Shown: positions 9,144-17,833 of the stretch, in pieces
Layout of the letters: each line of letters opens with the position of its first letter
Position numbering within the stretch: the stretch's first letter is position 1
NCBI GenBank assembly: GCA_014378485.1
Contig: JACMNO010000002.1
Coordinates: 159,815-223,814, forward strand
Origin: Bacteroidia bacterium
GTDB lineage: Bacteria > Bacteroidota > Bacteroidia > B-17B0 > Aurantibacillaceae
Length of the DNA stretch: 64,000 bases
Reading direction: 5' to 3'
Translations under genes and position numbers: made by a program
Notes under the pieces: generated by a model
What the model was told of the DNA's origin: nothing
Databases searched by the model: none
Seen by the model: only the letters and a program-made list of their open reading frames with translations

Positions 9144-10544
9144 TTGGATGTACGAGCCCTTTCCATCATGCGTATTGGTATAGGGATCATTTTATTAGTA
9201 GACCTGCTCATTCGCTCTTTATCCATTAAAGCTTTTTTTACGGATGAAGGCGTATTACCCCTTGAAACTTTAAAACAGTATAACTGGAGTCCGGTTTATT
9301 TTTCATTTCATGCCCTGAACGGGGAATTATGGTGGCAGATTTTGCTTTTTATTTTAAATGTAATTTGTATTGTTTTACTAATCATTGGTTTCAGAACAAG
9401 ACTATTCACCTTTATCTGCTGGGTACTTTTAACCTCTCTTCAAAACCGTAATCCTTTTATTCTGCAGGGTGGTGATGATCTTTTGCGCCTATTGTTATTT
9501 TGGGCGGTATTTTTACCTTGGGGAGAACGTTATTCGATTCAAAAAAAATCGCACTATCCACAAAAGTATTTTTCATGGGCAGCTATTGGATACCTCCTTT
9601 TGGTTTGCTCTGTTTTCTTTTTTTCAGCCCTCTTAAAAACTTCTCCGGAATGGAGAAACGAAGGAACTGCCTTATATTATGCGTTAAGTCTCGACCAGAT
9701 CAGAATGCCATTGGGCAGTTTTCTATATCAGTTTCCAATGGCTTTAAAATGCTTAACACACATCGTGTTTTCGATTGAATTAATTGCACCTCTCCTGCTC
9801 CTCTTACCATTTGTTTCAAATAAAATCAGGCTCATTGGATTGATCGCTTATGCATTTTTATATATTGGCATTGGCAGCACGCTCTACGTTGGCTTGTTTT
9901 ATATCATCGGTTTAGTTTCTTTGATCGGTTTATTACCTTCTTTTACAATGGATTGGTTTGAGGATCGTTTTTACAGAAACAGAACGCTTTCTGAAGCGCC
10001 GAAAGAAATTGAAAAGTCCTCTTTTTTAATGGTGGTGTTGCTATATTTAAAAAATTATTTTCTCATAGCGGTAACCATCTTTTGCCTAATGATGAATCTG
10101 GGAAGCGTGAGGAAATTTCCCTATACACTCGACCCTGCTGTGATAGCGTACGGTAAAGCTTTAAGACTGGAACAGAACTGGGGCATGTTCTCGCCCACCA
10201 TTTTAAAAGATGACGGCTGGTTTGTTTACAGTGGATTTAGGAGTAAAGGCAAATACATCGATATTAAACATAACCTGGATTCAGTGTCATTTAAAAAACC
10301 TGAATATGGTGTTACCGAATTTGAGAGCGACCGCTGGCGAAAGTTCCAGGAAAATTATACCTTTCATAATAATAATTACATGAGGCCTTTTTACTGTAAT
10401 TATTTATTGAAGAAATGGAACAAAGAACATCCCAACAAACACCTTGAAGATTTGACCATTTTTTTTATGAAGGAAACAACACTGCCGGATTATAAAGTAA
10501 AACCAATTGAAAAAACAGCCGTGTGCAATTGTATCGCTAACTAA
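9144..10544 (+). CDS. HTTM-domain (vitamin K gamma-carboxylase-like) membrane protein
   Basis: 466 aa from a TTG. Several membrane helices, the first in SIMRIGIGIILLVDLLI, then a hydrophilic C-terminal third (LRLEQNWGMFSP and on) typical of bacterial HTTM proteins, which are distant relatives of vitamin K-dependent gamma-carboxylase. No activity is established for most of them. The frame stays open upstream to 9081, and family members usually have about 10-20 residues before this first helix, so the true start may be a near-cognate codon (ATA 9114, ATC 9117 or ACG 9096). The stop lies 3 nt before the methyltransferase ATG, implying an operon. Confidence 0.8.
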   Translation: MDVRALSIMRIGIGIILLVDLLIRSLSIKAFFTDEGVLPLETLKQYNWSPVYFSFHALNGELWWQILLFILNVICIVLLIIGFRTRLFTFICWVLLTSLQNRNPFILQGGDDLLRLLLFWAVFLPWGERYSIQKKSHYPQKYFSWAAIGYLLLVCSVFFFSALLKTSPEWRNEGTALYYALSLDQIRMPLGSFLYQFPMALKCLTHIVFSIELIAPLLLLLPFVSNKIRLIGLIAYAFLYIGIGSTLYVGLFYIIGLVSLIGLLPSFTMDWFEDRFYRNRTLSEAPKEIEKSSFLMVVLLYLKNYFLIAVTIFCLMMNLGSVRKFPYTLDPAVIAYGKALRLEQNWGMFSPTILKDDGWFVYSGFRSKGKYIDIKHNLDSVSFKKPEYGVTEFESDRWRKFQENYTFHNNNYMRPFYCNYLLKKWNKEHPNKHLEDLTIFFMKETTLPDYKVKPIEKTAVCNCIAN

Positions 10545-10547
10545 GTT

Positions 10548-11333
10548 ATGGAACTAAAGAGAATTCTTAAATACCTGAACTATCGCTTAACAGCTTACTC
10601 GGAGCATGATCTGCACTCTCCATTCCTTTATAATTTTTATATGGAGCTCATTAAAAATGAATTTCCTTTTGGTGACTTTGAAGAACTGAACACAATAAGA
10701 AAAAAAATAATAAAGGACTCCACAGTAATTAACTATAAAGACCTTGGCGCAGGCTCAAAAAAATTAAGCTCAGATAAAAGACTTGTGAAACAAATTACCA
10801 TGCATGGCATTGCGCAAAAAAAACAAGCCGAATTTTTGTATCGCCTTCTCAATAAATTTATGCCTGCTACTGTTGTTGAACTGGGAACTTCCATCGGATT
10901 AAGCACTCTCTATTTTTCCAAGGCCTCTCCACGCTCAGACATCTATACTATTGAGGGTTGCCTTGACCTGGTTGAATTCTCCAAAAAATTATTTATTGAG
11001 CAACAGGCAAGAAACATTCAAAACATCAGCGGACATTTTGATACGGCTTTTCCTAAACTCTTACAAAGTCTCAACCACCTTGACTTTTTATATATTGATG
11101 GCAATCATGCATACGAACCCACCATGCGTTATTTTACCCTGGCATTAGAGAAAAAAAATACCAATTCTATTTTTGTGTTTGACGATATTTACTGGAGCGC
11201 CGGTATGCAACAAGCTTGGAAAGAAATTAGCGCACATCCCGACGTAATGTTGAGCCTTGATCTTTTCTATTTTGGGATCGTGTTCTTTAGAACAGAACAA
11301 AAGAACAAGGAACATTTTGTGTTGAAGTTTTAG
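10548..11333 (+). CDS. Class I SAM-dependent methyltransferase
   Basis: 261 aa, soluble. Motif I is VVELGTSIGLSTLYFSK (near 109-125), followed by an acidic residue at the end of beta 2 (IYTIEG). LDFLYIDGNHAYEPT carries the DGxH pattern of O-methyltransferases of the Methyltransf_24 type, and VFDDIYWS follows. Substrate unknown. Its 3-nt distance from the HTTM gene suggests a shared role in the envelope or in small-molecule modification, but that is only context. Confidence 0.85.
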   Translation: MELKRILKYLNYRLTAYSEHDLHSPFLYNFYMELIKNEFPFGDFEELNTIRKKIIKDSTVINYKDLGAGSKKLSSDKRLVKQITMHGIAQKKQAEFLYRLLNKFMPATVVELGTSIGLSTLYFSKASPRSDIYTIEGCLDLVEFSKKLFIEQQARNIQNISGHFDTAFPKLLQSLNHLDFLYIDGNHAYEPTMRYFTLALEKKNTNSIFVFDDIYWSAGMQQAWKEISAHPDVMLSLDLFYFGIVFFRTEQKNKEHFVLKF

Positions 11334-11381
11334 AACAACCTGCGATAACGAATTACAATTACTTCGATCGATGATGCACGC

Positions 11382-11475
11382 CGTCATTTTGAGGATCACG
11401 TTATTGCGCGAGACGAAACAATCTGCCCCGTCATTGCGAGGATCACGCCAATGCGTGAGACAAAGCAATCTCATG
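11382..11475. repeat. Two tandem 47-nt dispersed repeats (CGTCATTGCGAGG type)
   Basis: Copy 1 starts at 11382 (CGTCATTTTGAGGATCACG), copy 2 at 11429 (CGTCATTGCGAGGATCACG); both end near ACAATCT / GCAATCT. This short intergenic sequence family is spread through many bacterial genomes. A short ORF reads across it but is not a gene. Confidence 0.7.
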
Positions 11476-11564
11476 CAGTACATAAAGAAACGGGTTTGAT
11501 ATCGCTTCGTGCCTCGTGATGAAGAACACATCAATGTGAAAAACCAGCCTCATGCAATTATACA

Positions 11565-11894
11565 TATCCACACATGGAAGCTGGCTTATTCATCAGTGGA
11601 AGTAACTATATCCAACGATGGCCATCAAACTTTCCATTCATGGATATCACTAGTTCCATTTAGAGACTTAGCCATATCCGCGAATAGAGCTTAAAAACAC
11701 CATTGATAGAGTTAAGCAAGTCCACGCATGTTACTATCTATAACCAGCTATGGTATTCAGTATCTCCACAAATGAAATCAGGTATATCCGTAGATGGAGT
11801 TTGGAATACCTATGTGTGGATTTGGGCATACCCTGGCGTGGAGTTGACGATAACCACGTGAGGAGTTATGCATCTCCATTCATGGACGTGGTCA
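11565..11894. repeat. Array of 15 degenerate units with an exact 22-nt period
   Basis: Units start at 11565 and then every 22 nt (11587, 11609 ... 11873) with no insertion or deletion. By eye the conserved columns are T1 (12/15), C4 and C5 (14/15 each), A6 (12), A/G10 (15), T11 (13), G12 (12), G13 (13), A14 (12), T17 (13) and A22 (13). Columns 7-9 and 18-21 vary freely. Each unit therefore holds a dyad TCCA-N4-TGGA. A weaker unit may precede at 11543. The period is not a multiple of three, so it does not code for a repeat protein. Single units differ too much to be a recent expansion, yet the spacing is exact. Confidence 0.85.
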
Positions 11895-12108
11895 TGTCAA
11901 TTGTTAAAATAATACCGTAGCACAAAAAAACAACCACCACTTACCAAATCATTCCTACCAGTTATGGGCCGGTTACACCAAGTTACAAAGTTAAACCGAT
12001 ATTAACATTTTTTAGTGCTTGTTAAAAGCGCTTTGTGGCACAGTGATTGGAAACCTGTTCCTAAATAATTCATCAACTTAAAAACTCATTAACTCAATAT
12101 CTAATAAT

Positions 12109-12804
12109 ATGGCAGAAGCAAAATATATCCCTACCACCGACGCCGCCAAAGCGGTTTGGTTAAATAACTTTAGTGCCAAGTTGATAGTATATGGCACTCA
12201 ATTAGGCGTGAGCAATGCAGAAATAAGCAACTTGCAGAAAGACAATGCCGCTTACCAATACGTAATCAACCTGCTGGAACAATACCGCCAGAGTGTGCTC
12301 CATTTAACCGGCTATAAAAACATAATGAAACACTCGGTGGGACAACAGCATATCAGTGTTATTCCCTTGATCCTTACCCCACCTGCTCCCCCACCTTCTG
12401 TTCCGGAAGGGATCTTTGACCGGGCCACCAAACTGGCAAGCCGCATCAAGGCGAGTTTAAATTACAGCATTAATATTGGAAACGATCTGGGCATCACTTC
12501 TTCCATACTTAAAACAGATGTAGATAGCATGCAGCCCAAACTGAAAATAAAAATAAATGTTGGTAGGCCACACATCAAATGGACCAAAGGAGATGCCGAT
12601 GCTACCGACCTTTACGTGAACCGTAATGATGGTTTGGGTTTTGTATTAATTGGCCGTTTTACCCGAAGCGAATACATGGACTTAACTGCCTTAACGCAAG
12701 GAAAACTTTATGATGAATGGAATTACAAAGCCATTTTTGTAGTAGCAGATAAATTAGTTGGTTTGTATAGTGATGTAGTAAGTGTAGATGTGAAGAGGAT
12801 GTGA
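12109..12804 (+). CDS. Unrecognised two-domain protein next to the 22-nt array
   Basis: 231 aa, function not recognised. No signal peptide or membrane helix. Residues 1-85 look helical (DAAKAVWLNNFSAKL, LGVSNAEISNLQKDNAAY). A proline-rich hinge LTPPAPPPSVPEG sits near 90-100, followed by another helical stretch. The C-terminal half (about 140-231) looks like a beta sandwich of fibronectin III character (IKWTKGDADATDLYVNRND, WNYKAIFVV, LVGLYSDVVSVDV). It sits alone, 215 bp downstream of the array and in the same accessory patch as a decayed gene. A structural or binding role is more likely than catalysis, but that is a guess. Confidence 0.75.
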   Translation: MAEAKYIPTTDAAKAVWLNNFSAKLIVYGTQLGVSNAEISNLQKDNAAYQYVINLLEQYRQSVLHLTGYKNIMKHSVGQQHISVIPLILTPPAPPPSVPEGIFDRATKLASRIKASLNYSINIGNDLGITSSILKTDVDSMQPKLKIKINVGRPHIKWTKGDADATDLYVNRNDGLGFVLIGRFTRSEYMDLTALTQGKLYDEWNYKAIFVVADKLVGLYSDVVSVDVKRM

Positions 12805-12862
12805 GCCAATGGTTAATTGGATGCAGAGTAATTCTCACGGAAGCAGGCTTGAGATAATGAGC

Positions 12863-13120
12863 CTATATTTTTGAATAATGCAGGCCAATAACCCCACAAA
12901 AATATTGCATACTTTCATTAAGCTTCAACTAAATTTTTTCTTTGATTCCTTTAAATAATGGAATTCCCTTTCCTATAACAACCGGGTTTACAAATAGCCA
13001 CAAGTCGTCTATAAATCCTTCACAAAAAAGAGAATGTGATGCTGTTGCACTTCTAAAAATCAGGATATTTTTCCATTCTTTCTTTTTAAGTTCGTTGATG
13101 TTATAGACAGAATGCCCTTG
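12863..13120 (-). pseudogene. Remnant of a RibD-C/dihydrofolate-reductase-family gene
   Basis: Reading the minus strand gives NELKKKEWKNILIF, then ATASHSLFCEGFIDDLWLFV, NPVVIGKGIPLFKGIKEK, a TAG, then LKLNESMQYFCGVIGLHYSKI and a final TAG at 12863-12865. This matches the C-terminal half of the roughly 180-aa dihydrofolate-reductase-like family (RibD C-terminal domain). The N-terminal half is missing: a TAA lies at 13121-13123, and the next gene ends at 13149. The internal stop near 12926 and the truncation show decay. It is too short to appear as a normal ORF. Confidence 0.75.
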
Positions 13121-13148
13121 TTATGTTTTAGCTAGCGGTAAACAGTTA

Positions 13149-14477
13149 TTAATTTCTTACAGAATGTTCTATTCTTCCGTCCTCATTGTAAGTAATTATT
13201 TCTTTTACGTTATTGCATCTGTCTACGATAAATTCAACAATAAAAGAATCATTTCCTCTTAATCTCATTTTGTTTTGTGTCATTGGAACCAATGGAAATT
13301 TTGTTTTTCCAATTCTTTCATAATACAAATTGTTGTTTTTCATTGATATGTCTATATAACTATAAACACCAACTCTTTTTTTTAGTGTTCTTGAATCTAT
13401 TATTGGTTCGCTGTTCTTAGCCTTTAACAAGTCCAGTTGCCATTTCAACATAATTTTTTCTATCGAATCTTTAGAATGTTTGAAGTAATTTTCAAAAATA
13501 TCTAATTCTGCAACTTCAAGAGAATTTTCTGCTGTTGTTTTTATATCTGGAGTTACACCAACACGTTCCCAATTGGTGTTAGTGGCTTTTGAAGTGGCTT
13601 TTCCGAGAGAGAGAGCTATAATAAAGCCATTATATAATAAAGCTTTTGGTGCGCTGTGCGCACCACCTCTAGTTTGCTCTCCTACAATTTTGACTCTGTT
13701 GACGTTTTGTAAACTATAACTTAGTAATTCAGCCGCCGAGAATGTTTTATAACTTGTTAATATATATAAAGGAGTATTATAGAGGCTTGTGTAATTATCG
13801 TCTGGTTCTGAATAATAGTTGTAGTCTCGATCTAAACTACGAAAATTGCTTTGTAAGATATGAGTATTTTCTTTCAAGAAATGTTTTGCAATACAACATA
13901 CCATTTCTGGTTGACCACCCATGCCATATCGTAGGTCTATGATAATAGCTTTACAATTTGATAAAACTTGAAAAGCAGCGTTAGCTGTTTTTTCAGACTC
14001 TGGATTTAAAGAGGCAAAGTAACTTAAGTCGATGTATCCTATATTACCATTAAGAATTTCAATTTTCTTAAATCCGTAATTTTTTGCTTTATTAGTTTTT
14101 AATTGTTCAGCTAAATAGATTGAATCAGGAGGAACAGAAAGTTCTTTAGCTAGTTTTGGATTATATTCAATATAAAAATGTTCATCGTTGTGAATACTTA
14201 AAATGTCTTTGTTTAAAACGTCAGCTAACATATTTGGATCAGTTATTTTGTCGTAATAACCTTCCTTGTATCTTTTTTTAATATAGTTGCTCATTGCTGT
14301 TGCTTTTTCAGGCAACACATATTTATTGTCAATTTTAAATGCAAGGGTGTCTATAAAGTCTTTTAGGATTGCCTTATTAAGAACAAAGGTGTTGTTATAT
14401 GTCTGTGAATATATATTTAAAGAAAATACAATTTGAATAATAAAAAATAATTTAAGTAAATTCCAGTTTGATTTCAT
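13149..14477 (-). CDS. S41-family (tail-specific) peptidase
   Basis: 442 aa, signal peptide about 1-25 (ends IYSQ). The middle part is a tail-specific protease core: IGYIDLSYFASL, then AIIIDLRYGMGGQPEMV, then YKTFSAAELLSYSLQNV with the probable nucleophile Ser in TFSAAE, and VGEQTRGGAHSA. No PDZ domain is evident, so this is the short PDZ-less group found in many Bacteroidota accessory regions. Likely periplasmic or lipid-exposed; substrate unknown. It lies in a repeat-rich patch beside a decayed gene and looks like acquired cargo. Confidence 0.85.
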   Translation of the reverse strand: MKSNWNLLKLFFIIQIVFSLNIYSQTYNNTFVLNKAILKDFIDTLAFKIDNKYVLPEKATAMSNYIKKRYKEGYYDKITDPNMLADVLNKDILSIHNDEHFYIEYNPKLAKELSVPPDSIYLAEQLKTNKAKNYGFKKIEILNGNIGYIDLSYFASLNPESEKTANAAFQVLSNCKAIIIDLRYGMGGQPEMVCCIAKHFLKENTHILQSNFRSLDRDYNYYSEPDDNYTSLYNTPLYILTSYKTFSAAELLSYSLQNVNRVKIVGEQTRGGAHSAPKALLYNGFIIALSLGKATSKATNTNWERVGVTPDIKTTAENSLEVAELDIFENYFKHSKDSIEKIMLKWQLDLLKAKNSEPIIDSRTLKKRVGVYSYIDISMKNNNLYYERIGKTKFPLVPMTQNKMRLRGNDSFIVEFIVDRCNNVKEIITYNEDGRIEHSVRN

Positions 14478-14578
14478 AAAGGTCTATTTTGTTAATTTAA
14501 ATAGTAGGTTTTTTTTTCGGGTCTGCTCCTGGCTAGTTAAACCTAACTAATTGCTACGCGCTATACCTCCTTTGCAAA

Positions 14579-14596
14579 TATCTGCAATTGCGGATA
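14579..14596. promoter_or_regulatory. Imperfect 18-bp palindrome upstream of the S41 peptidase
   Basis: TATCTGCAATTGCGGATA: the arms TATCTGCAA and TTGCGGATA differ by one base pair from perfect dyad symmetry. It sits about 100 bp upstream of the S41 start in repeat-rich DNA. It could be an operator or part of a dispersed element. Confidence 0.4.
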
Positions 14597-14732
14597 ATCA
14601 TTTATAATTGCCTAGCTCATATAAATATACCATAAACAATTATAAAACAAAAAACTCCTGTTGTTAACAGGGAGGTAAAAAAAGATGCTGAGATCCCGAA
14701 TCATCACGCCAACGCATGAAGGAATGACAAAT

Positions 14733-14770
14733 GAAAAAAAATCCCCCTGTTGATTAACAAGGGGATTTTA
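14733..14770 (-). terminator. Rho-independent terminator after aconitase
   Basis: Stem AATCCCC-TGTT / AACA-GGGGATT (one bulge on each arm) with loop GATT, followed on the minus strand by a run of seven Ts. Confidence 0.8.
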
Positions 14771-14831
14771 TTAAGAGAAAGAGATGCTAAGATTCTAATC
14801 AAGTTCAGCATGACGTCTCCCGCTTATAAAA

Positions 14832-17099
14832 TTACGCCTTTACACTCGCACGAATAATATTTAAAGCACCACCTGCTTTGAACCACTCAATTTGCTGAGC
14901 GTTATACGTATGGTTTACTTTAATGTTTTCAGACGTGCCATCTGCATGGTTTAATGTTAAGGTTAATTGTACTCCAGGAGCAAAAGTTGTTAAGCCCAGG
15001 ATATCAATTACATCATCTTCACGGATTTTATCATAATCTGCTACGTTATCAAAAGTTAATCCTAACATTCCTTGTTTCTTCAGGTTTGTTTCATGGATCC
15101 TTGCAAAAGATTTTACTAATACTGCACGCACGCCCAAATGACGGGGTTCCATGGCGGCATGTTCACGGGAAGATCCTTCACCGTAGTTCTGATCTCCAAC
15201 CACAATACTGCCAATGGCCTGAGCTTTGTAAGCACGCTGTACTGCAGGTACACTATCATAAGTGCCGGTTAACTGATTTTTAACTGAATCTGTTTTTTCG
15301 TTGAAAGCATTTACAGCTCCAATCAACATGTTATTGGAGATGTTATCTAAATGTCCACGGAACTTTAACCATGGGCCTGCCATAGAGATATGATCCGTTG
15401 TACATTTTCCTTTTGCTTTAATTAATAATTTCAATCCTTTCAAGTCAACACCTTCCCAGGCTGCAAAAGGATCTAATAATTGTAAACGTTTAGATACAGG
15501 TGATACCAATACTTCTACTTTACTTCCATCGGCTGCCGGAGCCTGAAATCCTGCATCTTCTACTGCAAATCCTTTTGGAGGCAATTCGAAGCCTGTTGGT
15601 TCATCAAGTTTTACCTGTTCTCCTTTTTCATTGGTTAATGTATCCGTTAAAGGATTAAACGTTAAGTCGCCGGCAATGGCCAAGGCCGCTACCAGTTCTG
15701 GAGAAGCAACAAAGGCATACGTATTTGGATTTCCATCTGCACGCTTGGCAAAGTTACGGTTGAAAGAATGAATGATGGTATTTTTTTCTTTTTTCTCAGC
15801 ACCTACTCTGTCCCACATTCCAATACAAGGTCCGCAAGCGTTAGTAAATACAGTTGCCCCAACCTGCTTAAATACATCTAAGAATCCGTCACGCTCAATG
15901 GTGTAACGAATTTGCTCAGAACCCGGGTTGATCATAAATTCTGCTTTTGATTTTAAACCTTTTGCCGCAACCTGTTTTGCTAATGATACTGCACGTGAAA
16001 TATCTTCGTAAGAAGAGTTGGTGCAGGATCCGATTAAGCCCGCTTCAATTTTTAAAGGCCAGCCATTTGCAATAGCAACTTCTTTTAATTTAGAAATAGG
16101 AGTTGCTAAATCAGGAGTAAAAGGGCCATTTACATGTGGCTCCAATTCTGATAAATTAATTTCATGAACTTCATCAAAATAATTTCTTGGGTTAGCGTAT
16201 ACATCTGCGTCGCCAGTTAAATGTTCTTTAATTCCATCTGCCAAAGCAGCAACATCAGCACGGCCTGTTGCAGATAAGTAACGGCTCATACTGGCATCGT
16301 ATCCAAAAGTTGAAGTGGTTGCACCTACTTCCGCACCCATGTTACAGATGGTTCCCTTTCCTGTGCAGGAAAGACTTACAGCACCTTCGCCAAAATATTC
16401 GATTACTTTATCAGTACCACCATTTACGGTTAAAATCCCAGCTACTTTTAAAATTACATCTTTAGCGCTAGTCCATCCGCTTAATTTTCCGGTTAACTTA
16501 ATGCCAATTAATTTTGGCATTTTTAGTTCCCATGGTAATCCTGCCATCACGTCGCAGGCATCTGCTCCTCCAACACCAATGGCAATCATTCCTAATCCGC
16601 CGGCATTCACTGTATGTGAATCAGTACCAATCATCATCCCACCAGGGAAAGCATAATTTTCTAAAACAACCTGATGAATAATTCCTGCTCCCGGTTTCCA
16701 AAAACCAATGCCGTATTTGTTAGATACTGAACCAAGGAAATCAAATACTTCCTTGCTTTCTTCTGTACCGTGAAGTAAATCAACTTATGCACCTGACTTG
16801 GCAGTAATTAAATGGTCGCAATGTACAGTAGAAGGAACAGCCACTTTCGGGCGCCCTGCCTGCATAAATTGCAATAAAGCCATTTGAGCTGTTGCATCCT
16901 GCATCGCAACTCTATCCGGATTAAAATCCACGTAAGACCTTCCACGAGGAAAATCGGTTAAAGAAGTAGAGGCATCTAAATGCGAATAAAGGATCTTTTC
17001 TGTTAATGTTAGCGGACGTCCTAAGGTTTTACGCGCTGCTTCAATACGTTCAGGCATATTTGCGTAAACCTTTTTAATCATTTCAATGTCAAATGCCAT
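14832..17099 (-). pseudogene. acnA: Aconitate hydratase interrupted by one in-frame TAA
   Basis: Read through, the frame is 755 codons, the normal length of this aconitase type. The first part (16785-17099) starts [19 protein letters not shown] and ends ...[11 protein letters not shown] followed by TAA (16785-16787). The same frame continues without shift: [17 protein letters not shown], then [17 protein letters not shown], joining [16 protein letters not shown]. The 4Fe-4S ligands are in [10 protein letters not shown] and [10 protein letters not shown]; the swivel domain ([19 protein letters not shown]) is intact. The enzyme converts citrate to isocitrate in the TCA cycle. Everything except the stop looks functional, so this is a sequencing error, a very recent mutation, or read-through. 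The internal ATG at 16637 could not give an active enzyme alone. Confidence 0.9.
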
Positions 17100-17308
17100 A
17101 ATTTGAGTTATTAGATATTTATAGAATTAGAGAATAGTTTATTTTTTCGTTACGAATTTAATAATTATTTACCTTTTTTGTGGTACAAAAGGGCAAAAAG
17201 TTTTTGAATAAATTCAATAAAAAAAAGTATCTGACAACTACAGATAACTGCTTATATTATTATGATTAATTTTTATTATTATGCATTAATCCTGAGAAGG
17301 CGGAAAGA

Positions 17309-17671
17309 TTATTTTCCCAAGTCGTCAAAACTCACATCATCCGTGGATGTTGAACTTCCTTTATCATAAGAAGATTCATTATTGGTGTAGGCTTCTCTTT
17401 CTACAATCGGCGGAGCGTTTTCTTTGATCACTTCAATAGATTCGTTTAAGCCTTCCATAAATTTTTCAAAATCTTCTTTGTACAAAAAGATCTTATGCTT
17501 TTCGTAGGTAAATTTACCATCAGTACCAAAACGTTTTTTACTTTCAGTAATGGTCAGGTAATAATCGTTTCCACGGGTAGATTTCACGTCAAAAAAATAC
17601 GTTCGCTTACCGGCTTTTACTGCTTTAGAAAATAAATCTTCTCTTTCTGTTCTTTCTATCTCTTCAGACAT
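17309..17671 (-). CDS. PUR-alpha-like DNA/RNA-binding protein (DUF3276)
   Basis: 120 aa. Residues about 10-85 form a single PUR repeat (KAGKRTYFFDVKSTRGNDYY, LTITESKKRF, HKIFLYKEDFEKFMEGL), the small nucleic-acid-binding fold conserved across Bacteroidota as DUF3276. The tail (about 90-120) is acidic and Ser-rich, unstructured. Relatives bind single-stranded DNA or RNA; the cellular role in Bacteroidota is not well defined. Single gene on the minus strand. Confidence 0.88.
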   Translation of the reverse strand: MSEEIERTEREDLFSKAVKAGKRTYFFDVKSTRGNDYYLTITESKKRFGTDGKFTYEKHKIFLYKEDFEKFMEGLNESIEVIKENAPPIVEREAYTNNESSYDKGSSTSTDDVSFDDLGK

Positions 17672-17785
17672 AATCTTTCTATATTTTTAAGTGCGTAACA
17701 AATATTTACATTTTTTGTTGAAAGTCAACGTACTGTTGAAAATTAGTTGATAAAATACAGGTAGGCGACTTTCTGCTGAACAAAA

Positions 17786-17816
17786 AAAACGCCTCACCAT
17801 AGCGAAGCGTTTTTAT
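17786..17816 (-). terminator. Terminator after the M43 protease gene
   Basis: AAAACGC / GCGTTTT arms around CTCACCATAGCGAA, T-rich on both strands; just beyond the protease stop at 17834. Confidence 0.65.
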
Positions 17817-17833
17817 TTTATAGAAATTAATGA

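Larger units (their letters stand above)
11334..12108. other. Gene-free accessory stretch (775 bp)
   Basis: Holds the tandem 47-nt repeats (11382-11475), the 22-nt-phased array (11565-11894) and about 210 bp of AT-rich leader (11895-12108) before the next gene. No supported coding region on either strand; small ORFs crossing the repeats show no family features. Confidence 0.7.
14478..14831. other. Gene-free repeat-rich stretch with palindrome and terminators
   Basis: From the S41 start to the end of aconitase: an imperfect 18-bp palindrome at 14579-14596, a hairpin CTCCTGTT / AACAGGGAG at 14655-14674, a dispersed-repeat fragment (GATGCTGAGATCCCGAATCA) near 14685-14728, the aconitase terminator, and a second repeat fragment (GATGCTAAGATTC, CAGCATGACG) at about 14785-14815. 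No coding region. Confidence 0.65.

Noticed and set aside
11145..11694. Small ORFs crossing the 47-nt repeats and the array
   Set aside because: They read through intergenic repeats on both strands, with no family features, and one overlaps the methyltransferase gene.
11565..11894. CRISPR or guide-RNA array
   Set aside because: Units are only 22 nt, conserved parts are short, and no constant repeat separates unique spacers. No cas or other effector gene is near.
14536..14547. Integron attC-like core (GTTAAAC / ACCTAAC)
   Set aside because: The two motifs overlap each other instead of bounding a folded site, and no partner or integrase was seen.
14954..16656. ORFs on the plus strand across aconitase
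   Set aside because: Antisense shadows; the minus strand holds an unmistakable aconitase.
16785..16787. TAA read as a sense codon throughout the organism
   Set aside because: TAA ends most intact genes in this window at the expected family length.
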